Part shown: positions 16,561-25,803 of the stretch, piece after piece | Numbering within the stretch: the stretch's first letter is position 1 | Layout: each line of letters begins with the position of its first letter | NCBI GenBank assembly: GCA_965197275.1 | Contig: CBDAMQ010000024.1 | Location: forward strand, 62,001-126,000 | Direction: 5' to 3' | DNA length: 64,000 nt | DNA from: DASCOT01 sp965197275 | GTDB lineage: Bacteria > Acidobacteriota > UBA890 > WLXD01 | Translations under genes and position numbers: made by a program | Notes under the pieces: model-generated | Told to the model about the DNA's origin: nothing | Databases searched by the model: none | What the model saw: only the letters and a program-made list of their open reading frames with translations

Positions 16561-17124
16561 GTGGGACTTGATGGTGTCTCGCCCGATCGGCTGGCCGAAT
16601 TCATGGTCGGCTACCAGAACGGCGAGCTCGATGCGTTCGAGGAGCTGTTCGCTGCCCTGTCGGTGCCCTTACGCAACTACCTCACATCGCTAACTCGTGA
16701 CCATTCGCGCGGCGAGGATCTGATGCAGGAGACGTTTCTGCAGATGCATCGCTCGCGCCACACCTACATGCCCGGACGCCCCGTCAAGCCGTGGGCGTTC
16801 GGGATCGCGCGACACGTGTATCTGATGTACCGACGCTCCTCGGCCCGCCTCGCCAAGCACGAGGGGCCAGGCCCCGAGACACCACCGGAGATTCCGGTGG
16901 CTCCGATCGCCGATCTGTTTCCGGATCGCGAAGACCTCGGTCAGGCGCTGTTGGAAGTGCCCGAGGACCGGCGGGAATCACTGTTGCTACACCACGTCTG
17001 GGGTTTCACGTTCCGCGAGATCGGCAACATGCTCGGTATCAGCGAGCGGGCTGCCAAGCTGCGAGCGTTCCGGGGCATGCAGGACCTGCGGCAGATCTTC
17101 GGCGCCGAACGGGTGCCGGCATGA
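16561..17124 (+). CDS. ECF-type RNA polymerase sigma factor
   Basis: The 187-residue protein has sigma region 2 at about 15-85 (the EDLMQETFLQMHR helix contacts the -10 element and core polymerase). A short linker leads to region 4 at about 130-180, with an RESLLLHHVWGFTFREIGNMLGIS helix-turn-helix for the -35 element. It starts with GTG. Its stop overlaps the start of the next gene in an ATGA arrangement, the classical sigma/anti-sigma coupling. The partner is a membrane DUF1109/NrsF-like protein, so I infer that an envelope signal releases this sigma factor. It probably controls its own promoter within 16308-16560. Confidence 0.92.
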   Translation: MGLDGVSPDRLAEFMVGYQNGELDAFEELFAALSVPLRNYLTSLTRDHSRGEDLMQETFLQMHRSRHTYMPGRPVKPWAFGIARHVYLMYRRSSARLAKHEGPGPETPPEIPVAPIADLFPDREDLGQALLEVPEDRRESLLLHHVWGFTFREIGNMLGISERAAKLRAFRGMQDLRQIFGAERVPA

Positions 17125-17792
17125 CCGCATCGCGGCCCGACGTGCCGGATCGCCTGCGGCGTGAGATCGGCGACCAGATCGAGCCGGTAACACCGCTGCG
17201 TCCCCCGTGGCAGCGGCTGCTGACCGTGTTACCGGTGATCGTCGTGGCGATGGTGATGCCCCTGGCGTACAACCAGCTGCGCAATACGGGCGAGCTCGGG
17301 ATGATGCTGGCGTGGGTGCCGGTTGCCATCCAGGTGCTCGTCGCATTCGCGCTATTGATCTTTGCGCTGCGTGAGGGCATTCCCGGCTGGCGGATCTCAT
17401 CCACCAAGATCTTCGCGTTTGTGCTCGCGGCCTATGCGCTGCAGATCGTCATCAACTTCTTGATCTTCATTCGCGCCCCTATGTCGAGCGGCGGGACGGT
17501 GACGATGTGGATGGGCTGCTTCCGGGCCGAATCGCTCATCGGTCTTCCAGCGCTGGTGCTGATCGCCTGGCTGGTGGCCCGGACGTTGCCGCAGCGTCCG
17601 CTGGTAGCCGGCTTCCTGACCGGTACCGGCGCAGGGTTCACTGCCGAGGCGTCGTGGCGCCTGTTCTGTCCGTACTCGGATGCCGCACACGTACTGATGG
17701 GGCATACCGGCGGGATACTGGTACTGGGCCTGACGGGATTCCTACTCGGATATCTCTGGACCCTGTACGGACAGGAACCGGTCGCCAACTAG
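17121..17792 (+). CDS. DUF1109/NrsF-like membrane anti-sigma factor
   Basis: The 223-residue protein has a short cytoplasmic N-terminus (about 1-30) and about six membrane helices, as in the NrsF/DUF1109 family that sequesters ECF sigma factors. The ATG at 17121 overlaps the sigma stop by four bases and defines the start; a longer open frame to 16791 only shadows the sigma gene. The family is known to hold sigma factors at the membrane, some responding to heavy metals or oxidants. The inducer here is unknown. Confidence 0.85.
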   Translation: MTASRPDVPDRLRREIGDQIEPVTPLRPPWQRLLTVLPVIVVAMVMPLAYNQLRNTGELGMMLAWVPVAIQVLVAFALLIFALREGIPGWRISSTKIFAFVLAAYALQIVINFLIFIRAPMSSGGTVTMWMGCFRAESLIGLPALVLIAWLVARTLPQRPLVAGFLTGTGAGFTAEASWRLFCPYSDAAHVLMGHTGGILVLGLTGFLLGYLWTLYGQEPVAN

Positions 17793-17982
17793 CCGGTACT
17801 ACCACGCCGCGGCTCCGGATATCGGTTGATCGAACGCAACCGCAGTGTGCGGCTAGCCGCGAGCCGTCGCGATCGCCGAGAAGGACTGTAACCAGCGCGT
17901 CGTAGGCGGCAAAAAGCTATATGAATGCGGTTCTCGGGCACCTACCGGTAGTCCGCAGGTGCGGCTGATGGTGGAGGGAAGG

Positions 17983-18681
17983 ATGGAAGCGGCTCTAGCG
18001 GTGTCTCAGGCGAAGTACTGGCATCTCAAGCAGATGGGGATGTTCAAGAGCCTGGCTGACTGGGAAATCAAACAACTGGTCAACATCGCTGATCTACGCC
18101 TGTTCAAGCGCGGCGAAGACGTCTTCCGCGCCGGTGACCTATGCGACCATTTCTATGTGCTGCGCACCGGTACGGTGAAGCTGTACCGTGAGATCGGCGG
18201 CGGCAAGCAGATCATCCTGGGGTTCGAGGGTCCCGGCGCAATGTTCGGCGAGACGGCGCTCATCGGTGCCCGCCGACGCCGGGACAACGCCCAGATCGCC
18301 GAGGACGCCTTCATGTGCGTGATCGAGCGAGACCGATTCGCGGGCTATCTGGAACAGCATCCCGACCTTGCCAGCTGGGTTGCGGCGGTCATCGCCGGGC
18401 GCAAGGAGGCGATCGAGGATCGCCTGATCGCGCTCCTGTCCGAGGACGTGCGGACGCGGCTAGCGCACGCGCTCGTGCGGCTTGCCGACGACTGCGGGGA
18501 TGAGGATGATCGCGGTCTCAGAATCGCGTTGCGGCTGACGCAGACCGACCTGGGCCAGCTGGTCGGCTCGACGCGAGAGACCACCAGCATGGCGTTCAAC
18601 GGCTTCCGCCGCGACGGTCTGGTGGAATCGAAAGACCGAATTATCTGGGTGCTCGACAAGGCAGCGCTCGAGGCCTACTGA
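17983..18681 (+). CDS. Crp/Fnr-family transcriptional regulator
   Basis: From the preferred ATG at 17983 (GGAGG five bases upstream) the protein has 232 residues; GTG 17959 and ATG 17968 are in-frame alternatives. An N-terminal cyclic-nucleotide-binding-type barrel (about 15-135, with the FGETALIG stretch) is joined by a long helix to a Crp winged helix-turn-helix (about 160-225, LTQTDLGQLVGSTRETTSMAF). None of the N-terminal cysteines of an Fnr iron-sulfur cluster is present, so the effector is not obviously oxygen. Its targets are unknown. It follows the sigma/anti-sigma pair after 166-190 bp and probably has its own promoter. Confidence 0.88.
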   Translation: MEAALAVSQAKYWHLKQMGMFKSLADWEIKQLVNIADLRLFKRGEDVFRAGDLCDHFYVLRTGTVKLYREIGGGKQIILGFEGPGAMFGETALIGARRRRDNAQIAEDAFMCVIERDRFAGYLEQHPDLASWVAAVIAGRKEAIEDRLIALLSEDVRTRLAHALVRLADDCGDEDDRGLRIALRLTQTDLGQLVGSTRETTSMAFNGFRRDGLVESKDRIIWVLDKAALEAY

Positions 18682-18866
18682 GGCTTTTGGCGGTCGTGTG
18701 CCCCGCGTGCGGCGCGCTGATCGGCCACACTCCGGTATCACACCGCGTGACTAGGGTGGCCCAGCAGATGATCGCTCCGGACCCATCACGCGCTCACCCG
18801 GCCTGCTAACATCGCTTCCCTCACCGCGCCCCGACCTCGTCGGCGCCCCCGCGACCGGAGCCGGCC

Positions 18867-19652
18867 GTGCTCGATCAGCTCATCGATATCGCTCACGGTG
18901 CGGGCGCTGTGTTACTCCGCTACTACGGCAAGCTGAACGTTGCCGATGCCGATCGCAAGGGGGGCCGGCGTCGGGATCTCGTGAGCGCCGCGGACCTCGA
19001 GGCGGAGCGTTGGATCCTGGATCGGATACCCGAAGGCGATGCGGTGCTGGCCGAGGAATCGGGTCGGCGTGACAGCGACTCTGAGCGCCTATGGGTGGTC
19101 GACCCACTCGATGGCACGGTCAATTTCCTCCACGGTTTGCCGGTGTGGGGCGTTTCGATCGCGGTGGTCGAGCACGGCGAGCTGGTGGCCGGCGTCGTCC
19201 ACGCGCCGATGCTGCGGATGACCTTCGCTGCTACCCGCGGCGGAGGCACGACGCTCGACGGCGATGCGGCATCTGTGTCGGTTACACGTCATCTGAGCGA
19301 TGCGATTCTGGCCACCGGGTTCCCTTACGCGCGCGACACCCTGGTGGACAACAACCTCGACAACGTGCCGCGCGTCGGTGCCGTTGCCGGAGGGCTGCGC
19401 CGGTTCGGTTCAGCTGCCCTCGACCTCGCTCTGGTGGCGTGCGGTCGCCTCGACGGCTACTGGGAGCTGCACCTCGAACCCTGGGATGTTGCCGCCGGGA
19501 TCCTGCTTGTGCACGAGGCTGGCGGTCGAGTGACCGACTGCGCTGGCCGCTCCGAGCTGCAACAGCTGCTCCACGGTCGTAGCATCGTGGCAACGAACGG
19601 GCACGTGCATGCGTCCCTGCGATCGTTGCTTGCGCCACTGCAGGAGATATAG
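18867..19652 (+). CDS. Inositol monophosphatase family protein
   Basis: The 261 residues are the usual family size. The metal-binding motifs are intact: EES at 63-65, DPLDGT at 79-84 and EPWDVAAG at about 206-213. These bind two or three magnesium ions for hydrolysis of inositol-1-phosphate or another sugar phosphate; 3'-phosphoadenosine phosphatases (CysQ) belong to the same fold and cannot be excluded. It starts with GTG at 18867. The gene stands alone, and its stop codon lies 8 bp before a complete miniature repeat that fills the convergent gap to the MFS gene. Confidence 0.9.
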   Translation: MLDQLIDIAHGAGAVLLRYYGKLNVADADRKGGRRRDLVSAADLEAERWILDRIPEGDAVLAEESGRRDSDSERLWVVDPLDGTVNFLHGLPVWGVSIAVVEHGELVAGVVHAPMLRMTFAATRGGGTTLDGDAASVSVTRHLSDAILATGFPYARDTLVDNNLDNVPRVGAVAGGLRRFGSAALDLALVACGRLDGYWELHLEPWDVAAGILLVHEAGGRVTDCAGRSELQQLLHGRSIVATNGHVHASLRSLLAPLQEI

Positions 19653-19660
19653 AGGCCACT

Positions 19661-19932
19661 AGTGGCCTGTAACAGATGAACGTTGCCTATCGTGGTGGCG
19701 AAATGGGCCCGGATGCCAGGCGGTCCGACGAGACAATGTTTGCCCATTATCGAGGAGGAGCAACGCCGCAGGCGGGCCCAGTTCGCCGCCATCCTGTGGA
19801 CAGAAGGGCAGTTGCGGGCGATCTCGGCGTTGCGGCTCCTCGACGATGTCCTAGCATCGACAGCGTCGCCGCGCCTTGATCTCACCCGCAATCCCATCTG
19901 CGATAGGCAACGATCATCTGTTACAGGCCACT
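19661..19932 (+). mobile_element. MITE-like miniature element, copy A (272 bp)
   Basis: Terminal inverted repeats of 32 bp (19661-19692 and 19901-19932) differ at one position; the outer end begins AGTGGCCTGTAACAG. Inside, GAGGAGGAGCAACGCCG near 19752 is repeated inverted near 19828-19844 with two changes. The element is in opposite orientation to copy B at 42211-42484 and clearly homologous over its whole length. It has no transposase. It fills the space between two convergent stop codons (8 bp after the phosphatase, 14 bp before the MFS stop), so it may work as a bidirectional terminator. Confidence 0.85.
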
Positions 19933-19946
19933 TATCGCCGATCGCG

Positions 19947-21137
19947 TCAGCGCGGCGCCACCGGCCCGCCGACCTCAGCGACCTCGACGTGCGGCGAGCG
20001 GTTGACTGCCAGAGCGGCGATCAGCGCCATGACGCCGGCGAGCAGGAATGGCCAAGGCGCCCCCTGGTCGTATAGCCAACCGGCCGTGATGGGGGCGATC
20101 GTGCGCGCCGCCGATGCCGTAGATTGCCCGATCCCGAGCATGCCGCCTTGCTCGTCGCGGACGCTGTAGCGCGACAGCAGTGTCGACAGCGTCGGCGACG
20201 CCAACCCCTGACCGAAGGCCAGCAAACCGAGCAGCAGCATGGTGGTTGCCAGGCCGGGGGCCAGCGGTAGCAGCGCCAGCGAGGTGCCCAACAGAAGGGC
20301 GCCGTAGCCGGCGAGGCGCCGTTCGCCGTGTTTCGGCACCAATCGGCCTACCAGTCCGCCCTGGACGATGATCATTATGACGCCGACGAACACCAGGATG
20401 AGACCGAACCCGCGCTCCGCGATCGCGTAGCGGTCGCGGGCCACGAAGGCCAAGGTAGTCTCCATTGACACGAACGCGAAGATGATCAGGAACATTGCCG
20501 TGAGGACGAAGAACGCGCCTCGGCGGCCGCCGGCGCGAGCCTCGCTATCGACCGCAGCCGGGCCGGCCGGCTGCGTCTCACGCACCCTGATCATTGCCAG
20601 AACGGCATTGCCGAAAGCCAGCGCCGCGGCCACCAGCGTGACCACCAAGAAGCCGAATTGACTGAGTCCCACGCCTAGCCCAGGACCGACGATGAACCCG
20701 GTTCCGATGGCGGCTCCTAGAAGCCCCATGTACTTCGCGCGCTCCGCTGGGCGAGTCACATCCGCGATGTAAGCCTGCGCCGTAGCCACCGTGCCGCCGA
20801 ACAAACCAGCGACGGCCCGCGCCCCGGCCAGCGTCAGCAGCGAGGGGGCGAGTCCGGTGAGCACAAAGGAGACACCCGAACCGGCTAGGCAAGCGACCAG
20901 CACGGGCTTGCGTCCCCACGCATCCGAGGCTCGCCCGGCCAACGCCGCCCCGACGAGCTTGGCGCCCGAGTAGGAGGTCAGTAGCACGCCGAGCCACAGC
21001 CCGCCGGCGCCCATGCGCATGGCCCAGAATGGCAACGCGGGAAGAATGACGGCGAACGCCACCATATCGACGAAGACGGTCATATAGACGGTCAGCAGGT
21101 CGTTTGTGGTGGCCGCAGAGCCGGTATCGTTCTTCAT
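19947..21137 (-). CDS. MFS transporter, TetA/multidrug-efflux type
   Basis: The 396-residue protein has 12 predicted membrane helices and the MFS motif A in the loop between helices 2 and 3 (GRASDAWGRKP), as in TetA-like drug:proton antiporters of the DHA1 group. A second half-motif lies between helices 8 and 9 (GRLVPKHGERR). It should export a small hydrophobic compound using the proton gradient; the substrate is unknown and no TetR-type regulator is adjacent. The stop codon converges on repeat copy A. Confidence 0.85.
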   Translation of the reverse strand: MKNDTGSAATTNDLLTVYMTVFVDMVAFAVILPALPFWAMRMGAGGLWLGVLLTSYSGAKLVGAALAGRASDAWGRKPVLVACLAGSGVSFVLTGLAPSLLTLAGARAVAGLFGGTVATAQAYIADVTRPAERAKYMGLLGAAIGTGFIVGPGLGVGLSQFGFLVVTLVAAALAFGNAVLAMIRVRETQPAGPAAVDSEARAGGRRGAFFVLTAMFLIIFAFVSMETTLAFVARDRYAIAERGFGLILVFVGVIMIIVQGGLVGRLVPKHGERRLAGYGALLLGTSLALLPLAPGLATTMLLLGLLAFGQGLASPTLSTLLSRYSVRDEQGGMLGIGQSTASAARTIAPITAGWLYDQGAPWPFLLAGVMALIAALAVNRSPHVEVAEVGGPVAPR

Positions 21138-21239
21138 GGCGGCGAGTCTAGCGAAGCAGGGCGAACTCGGTGCGCCGGTGGAGACGGATTTCGCCGAGCA
21201 AACCGCGGTGGGGGCGGTTCCGTAGCCGGCCTGTGAGCC

Positions 21240-22886
21240 TCATTCGTTGCTCGAGAAAACTGGAGCCAGCAGGTTGTCGACTGGCGCGTAGTCGTCGGTG
21301 AGGATCAACCCGCGGGCCCGCTGCAAGACGATCTCCATCTCACCGCCGAGGTGATCGTCCTCAGCCCACGCGAAGACGCGGCCCCAAGCGTCCGGGACGT
21401 TCTCCTTCGGTTCGATATCCAGCACCGGCAGAGCTCGCCGGGAGCTCACGACGATGAACGTATCGCGCTCCTCCGTCGGTCCGTCCGGGTCGCCTGCGAA
21501 GACATACACGAACGGGAAGGTCAGTCGTATCGTGGCTACGTAGGCCCCCAGAAACCCTCCCAGCCCTTGGCGATAGATGTCGATAACGTTGATCATGTAG
21601 ACACCGTCCGGCGACATGACCTCGGCGAGCCGATCGTTGAACCCCTGCGTGGTCAAGTGGTAGGGCACGCCGAGATCGTTGAACGCGTCACCGTAGACGA
21701 AGTCGAACCGCTGCGGGTCCGCCGCGCCGCGGTTACGCCGCCTCAGGTCGTCAACGTAATTCCGCGCGTCCATCGCGTGTGTGCGAATACGCGTGTCGTC
21801 GTCGGCAGGTAGTCCCAGGGCCGCCTGCGCAGCCCGTTTCACCGCCGGATCGATCTCCGCGACGTCGATCGCCGACGCCCTGAAGCGGGATTCCAGGTAG
21901 CGCGGGAAGGTGTAGCCGCCCCCACCGATGAACAGTGCGCTGAGGGGTTGCTCGGTGTCTGCGAGGTGGTGCGTCACAGCGGCATAGACGGTTTCGTACC
22001 CGTACTCCAGTCGCGTGATGTCGTCCATGTTCACGTAGCTATGGACGAGATGATCCAGCGCCAGCACGCGCGTGTTATCGAAGTCCTCGGCGTCGTAAAT
22101 CTCGATCGAGAAGTAACTGCTCTCGTCTTGATAATGGAGATGGTCGGTGGCGAAACGCAGCCCGAGGAAATGGCCCCAGCGCTCACTCCACGCCCATGGG
22201 CCCACCGACAGTGCCGAGACCAGCGACAGGATCGACAGCCACACTACGAAGAACGAGGCCGGACTGCGGCGCAGGCCGACGGCTGCCAGGAGGCCGAGGA
22301 GCCCGAGACCGCCGGCGATGGCGCAAACGATGGTCTTGGTGCCGAAAGCGTCGATCAACACATAGCCCGTCAGGAAGGTCCCGAGGATGCTGCCTGCAGC
22401 ACCGCTGGCGTAGAGGGATCCGACCGTTGCGCCGACCTCACGGCGGGCCTCGAGCGCCAGCTTCGCGGCCACCGGCGAAATCGTTCCCATGATGGTCGCC
22501 GGGGCGAGAAACGTCAGGGCGACGTTCCGGAGGATCCACAGAGGCCATGAAATAAACTCCGGCCGTTCCCAGGAACCCATCCAATCGACGACGAACAGTA
22601 CCGACAGACTCGACATCGAGGCGAGCAAGAACAGGGTCGTCAGCAGCGCGCGCGCCGGATACAAATCGGCGAGCTTGCCCCCGACGTAATTGCCCACCGA
22701 GATGCCCGCCAGCACCACGCCGATCACTGCCGTCCAGGTATACAGCGACACACCGAGATGCTGAGCTACGAGTCGAGCTGCGACGATTTCCAGCGTCATG
22801 ATGAACGCCGAGCTCACGAACACGACAAGGCCCGCGCCGACCATTGCACGGCGCGACGAGGTGTGAGTAGCGTCTGGAGGCGGCAT
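21240..22886 (-). CDS. Membrane-bound spermidine-synthase-like protein
   Basis: The 548-residue protein has seven or eight membrane helices (about 15-250), then a soluble Rossmann methyltransferase-like domain of the spermidine synthase family. The latter includes LFIGGGGYTFPRYLE for cofactor binding and DAFNDLGVPYHLTT downstream. Such fused proteins are widespread, but their aminopropyltransferase activity is unproven. The ATG at 22886 is chosen because the longer open frame (to 23411) runs antisense through the start of the divergent threonine dehydratase gene and reads as low-complexity shadow sequence. Putative role: polyamine-related transfer at the inner membrane (inference). Confidence 0.75.
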   Translation of the reverse strand: MPPPDATHTSSRRAMVGAGLVVFVSSAFIMTLEIVAARLVAQHLGVSLYTWTAVIGVVLAGISVGNYVGGKLADLYPARALLTTLFLLASMSSLSVLFVVDWMGSWERPEFISWPLWILRNVALTFLAPATIMGTISPVAAKLALEARREVGATVGSLYASGAAGSILGTFLTGYVLIDAFGTKTIVCAIAGGLGLLGLLAAVGLRRSPASFFVVWLSILSLVSALSVGPWAWSERWGHFLGLRFATDHLHYQDESSYFSIEIYDAEDFDNTRVLALDHLVHSYVNMDDITRLEYGYETVYAAVTHHLADTEQPLSALFIGGGGYTFPRYLESRFRASAIDVAEIDPAVKRAAQAALGLPADDDTRIRTHAMDARNYVDDLRRRNRGAADPQRFDFVYGDAFNDLGVPYHLTTQGFNDRLAEVMSPDGVYMINVIDIYRQGLGGFLGAYVATIRLTFPFVYVFAGDPDGPTEERDTFIVVSSRRALPVLDIEPKENVPDAWGRVFAWAEDDHLGGEMEIVLQRARGLILTDDYAPVDNLLAPVFSSNE

Positions 22887-23076
22887 CTCGTCGGCTCGGG
22901 GAGCTAGCGAGTGGTTCGGGCGAGAGAAAACCCGCCTACTGGGGCTCTTCAACGACCGGCTAGTGGGAGAATCGGTGGAGAGTTCTTCGCCGCGCCGGCG
23001 GCTGACGATACCCGCAAGCGCCGGCGATTGCCAGCACTGGAGGGACGATGCGAAGCCGTATCGAGCCACCGCAGCG

Positions 23077-24039
23077 ATGGCGCCGATGATCGCCGCGCCG
23101 CCGTCACGGGCTGATATCGATGCGGCCGCGGAGCGCATCGCGCCCCACGTCCGCCGGACGCCGGTTGCCGAGCTCGACGGAGCCGAGCTCGGAATCCCGG
23201 GCATTCGCCTGGTGCTCAAGCTCGAGCAGCTGCAGCACACCGGTTCCTTCAAGGTTCGCGGCGCCTTCAACCACGTGCTCGCCGCCACCGTGCCGGAAAC
23301 CGGCTTGGTGGCGGCGTCGGGAGGAAACCATGCGCAGGCGGTGGCCTTTGCCGCACGTGAGCTCGGCCATCGCGTCGAGATTTTCGTCCCGGAGACCACC
23401 CCTGCGATCAAGGTCGGGCGGTTGCATGAGCTCGGCGCCAGGGTCGTGCAGGTCGGCGAGGTCTACGATGTATCGCGCCAGGCTGCCGAGGAGCGTGCGG
23501 GGGCGACCGGCGCTCTCCTGGTTCATGCCTACGATCAACCGTCAATCGTCGCTGGCGCCGGCACGATCGGACGTGAGCTACAACAACAAGTTGGTGATCT
23601 CGACGCAGTCTTGGTGGCGGTGGGAGGCGGCGGGCTCATCGGCGGGACGGCGGCGTGGCTTCGTGATGAGGCGACCGTCGTGGCCGTAGAGTCGGAGGGC
23701 TGCCCGACGTTGTCGCAGGCGCTGGCCACCGGGGAACCGGTGGATGTGGCCATTGACGGTCTGGCGAAGGATTCGCTCGGGGCGAGCCGCATCGGCGATA
23801 TCGGGTTTGCTTGCGCCCGGCGATGGGTCGACGAGTCCCGACTGGTTTCCGACAACGCGATCAGGCGAGCGCAGTGGTTGCTGTGGGATCGTCTGCGGGT
23901 GATCGCCGAGCCGGGCGGCGCCACCGCGCTTGCGGCACTGATTTCCCGAGCGCATTGTCCTCGGGTTGGTGACCGGGTTGCCGTCTTGGTTTGCGGTGGC
24001 AACACGGATCCGGCGGCGCTCGTAGCGCCCACCGAGTAG
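23077..24039 (+). CDS. Threonine/serine dehydratase (fold-type II PLP enzyme)
   Basis: The 320-residue protein matches the short catabolic threonine ammonia-lyase/serine racemase-like enzymes that lack an ACT domain. PLP-binding Lys59 lies in GSFKVRGAF. The substrate loop SGGNHAQA, the glycine-rich phosphate cup GGGGLIGG and the C-terminal CGGNTDP are all present. It deaminates threonine (or serine) to the 2-oxo acid. ATG 23077 is preferred; the upstream in-frame extension to 22963 does not look like this family. It is convergent with the SolA-like oxidase gene. Confidence 0.88.
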   Translation: MAPMIAAPPSRADIDAAAERIAPHVRRTPVAELDGAELGIPGIRLVLKLEQLQHTGSFKVRGAFNHVLAATVPETGLVAASGGNHAQAVAFAARELGHRVEIFVPETTPAIKVGRLHELGARVVQVGEVYDVSRQAAEERAGATGALLVHAYDQPSIVAGAGTIGRELQQQVGDLDAVLVAVGGGGLIGGTAAWLRDEATVVAVESEGCPTLSQALATGEPVDVAIDGLAKDSLGASRIGDIGFACARRWVDESRLVSDNAIRRAQWLLWDRLRVIAEPGGATALAALISRAHCPRVGDRVAVLVCGGNTDPAALVAPTE

Positions 24040-24076
24040 CGTCTCGCAGGGGACCGCGGCGCCCGAATCGGGCAGA

Positions 24077-25210
24077 TCAGCCGAAACGCGCCGGTGCGAA
24101 CGGTTCCACCGGCAGCGAAGTATTTCCGTCGACGACCAGGTCAGCGAGCACTTCGCCCACGACGGGTGCGAACTTGAACCCGTGGCCGGAGAATCCGGCG
24201 GCAACAAAGACGCCGTCTGCGGCGGGGTGGGGACCGATGACGAAATGCAAGTCCGGCGTGTTCGTGTACATGCACACGGCACCCTCGAGCCAGCGGCCGT
24301 TGATCGACGGAATACGCTCGGCGAGACACGATCGAACGGCCGCGATGTCGGCTTCGTGCACGGTGCGGTCAAGACGCTCCGCGGTCGTGGTCTCACCATC
24401 GTGGTGGATCGCTGCCTTCACCCCAGCGCTGGGCCCGTCGAGCGCCGGCATGCCGTACAGCACCGGCCCGGCGCGCGGCTCCCAAAGGTAGACAGGAAAT
24501 CGATCGGGGGCGAACGCATCGAGGCCCTCGCTGGGCTCGAACCAGTGCATTACCTGACGCTCGACCCTCAATTGGAAGTCGACCGCGGGCAGGAGCTGGG
24601 AGGCCCAGGCGCCGGCGGCGACGACGAGAGCATCGGCGGTGTGGTCACCGGTGTCCGTCCGAACCCGCAAACCGCGGCCGGCTTGATCCCATCCCAGCAC
24701 CTGCTCGCCATAGCGCAGGTCGGCCCCGGCCGCCGACGCCGCCGCCAGGCAGGCGGCGACGCACGACTCCGGCGCCAGTACCCCGGCGACCTCCTCGTAG
24801 AACGCCGCCAGGTCGTCATCGGGTTCGAACGCCGGAAACCGCCGCCGAATCTCGCACGCGTCGAGCAGGTCATGTGGCAGCGCATGTGCTCGAGCGCTGG
24901 CCAGACTACCGGAGACGGCAGCGCCATCGGGGGGCCCGATCATCAGCAGGCTGGCAGGACGAAGCAACTCGGTCCGCGTCAGCCTTTGAAGATGGCGCCA
25001 GAGATCGAAGGACCGTTGCACGAGTGGTACGTACGCAGGATCTTCCATGTACGCCGTGCGAATGATGCGCGACCGACCGTGCGCCGAGCCGAAGTCATGG
25101 GGAGGTACGCGGCGGTCGAGCCCGAGCACGGAGCAGCCGCGGGCGGCAAGCTGCCAAGCCGCGGCGCTGCCCATCGTACCCAGACCGACCACGATGACGT
25201 CGTGTGACAA
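24077..25210 (-). CDS. FAD-dependent N-methylamino acid oxidase (SolA/sarcosine oxidase-like)
   Basis: The protein has 377 residues from the TTG at 25210, which has GGAG eight bases upstream; an ATG at 25273 would add 21 residues. The dinucleotide motif VVGLGTMG sits at 7-14, followed by RIIRTAYMEDPAYVPL as in N-methyltryptophan/monomeric sarcosine oxidases. A Lys in GVKAAIHHDGE corresponds to the oxygen-activating lysine. A Cys in GAVCMYTNTPD corresponds to the covalent flavin cysteine. It oxidatively demethylates an N-methylated amino acid, giving formaldehyde and hydrogen peroxide. No peroxide-handling gene is adjacent. Confidence 0.85.
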   Translation of the reverse strand: MSHDVIVVGLGTMGSAAAWQLAARGCSVLGLDRRVPPHDFGSAHGRSRIIRTAYMEDPAYVPLVQRSFDLWRHLQRLTRTELLRPASLLMIGPPDGAAVSGSLASARAHALPHDLLDACEIRRRFPAFEPDDDLAAFYEEVAGVLAPESCVAACLAAASAAGADLRYGEQVLGWDQAGRGLRVRTDTGDHTADALVVAAGAWASQLLPAVDFQLRVERQVMHWFEPSEGLDAFAPDRFPVYLWEPRAGPVLYGMPALDGPSAGVKAAIHHDGETTTAERLDRTVHEADIAAVRSCLAERIPSINGRWLEGAVCMYTNTPDLHFVIGPHPAADGVFVAAGFSGHGFKFAPVVGEVLADLVVDGNTSLPVEPFAPARFG

Positions 25211-25287
25211 GGCGGTTTCTCCGCTGGCGCGGCGAGCGTTCCATAGACCAGTGGCAACGATCGCGCCGAGCATACCGCGGCGGGAAG

Positions 25288-25331
25288 TTGACGATGACCG
25301 TAGTGGGCGCTAGTTTTCTAGCAGCATGCTA
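25288..25331 (+). promoter_or_regulatory. Promoter with overlapping palindromic operators upstream of blaI-like gene
   Basis: TTGACG (25288-25293), a 17-base spacer and TAGTTT (25311-25316) form a plausible sigma-70 promoter. Two palindromes overlap its -10 region: GCTAGTTTTCTAGC (25309-25322) and TAGCAGCATGCTA (25319-25331). Dyads at this place are where BlaI/MecI repressors bind to repress their own operon, so I read them as candidate operators. Confidence 0.5.
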
Positions 25332-25407
25332 AAGAAACGACATCGACGGATTGTCTCCAGTCTCGGCGTCGAGCTGCGGACGCCGGCTGACCGAATAGCG
25401 AGTTGCC

Positions 25408-25803
25408 ATGAATGAGCCGATACACCGTGATTTGAGCCGGCGTGAGCGCCAGATCATGGACATCCTCTATGAGCGCGGCGTGTCGAGTGCTGCCGATGTT
25501 CGTGCCCTGATGCCTGAGCCTCCGAGCTATTCGGCCGTGCGCGCTATGCTGCGGATCCTCGAAGACAAGGGACATGTCGGCCATCGGCAGGATGGGCCGC
25601 GCTACATCTATCGACCGCTGGTCGCCCGCGAGCATGCACGACGTTGCGCGCTCCAGCACCTCGTGCGCACGTTCTTCGACGGATCCCGGGAGGCGGTTGT
25701 CGCGGCGTTGCTCGACGAGGACTCCGGCGCTCTCGAAGAGGAAGACTTCGATCGCCTTTCGGAACTGGTTGATCTGGCACGCCGTAGGGAGCCGAAGTCA
25801 TGA
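25408..25803 (+). CDS. BlaI/MecI/CopY-family repressor
   Basis: The 131-residue protein has an N-terminal winged helix (about 8-75, LSRRERQIMDILYERG and SYSAVRAMLRILEDKG), then the short protease-sensitive linker and dimerisation helices typical of BlaI/MecI. Such repressors hold an operon off until a membrane M56 peptidase triggers their cleavage. That partner is the next gene, whose ATG overlaps this stop codon (ATGA). Candidate operators overlap the upstream promoter. No beta-lactamase gene is nearby, so the controlled trait is unknown. Confidence 0.9.
   Translation: MNEPIHRDLSRRERQIMDILYERGVSSAADVRALMPEPPSYSAVRAMLRILEDKGHVGHRQDGPRYIYRPLVAREHARRCALQHLVRTFFDGSREAVVAALLDEDSGALEEEDFDRLSELVDLARRREPKS

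Noticed and set aside
19676..19879. Small frames inside the miniature elements (MNVAYRGGEM..., MPIVVAKWARMPG...)
   Set aside because: Several frames are open in both copies because the DNA is conserved and palindromic. Changes do not favour silent positions in any one frame, and no ribosome site is seen.
22887..23411. N-terminal extension of the spermidine-synthase-like protein
   Set aside because: It is antisense to the threonine dehydratase start region and reads as low-complexity sequence before a normal first membrane helix.
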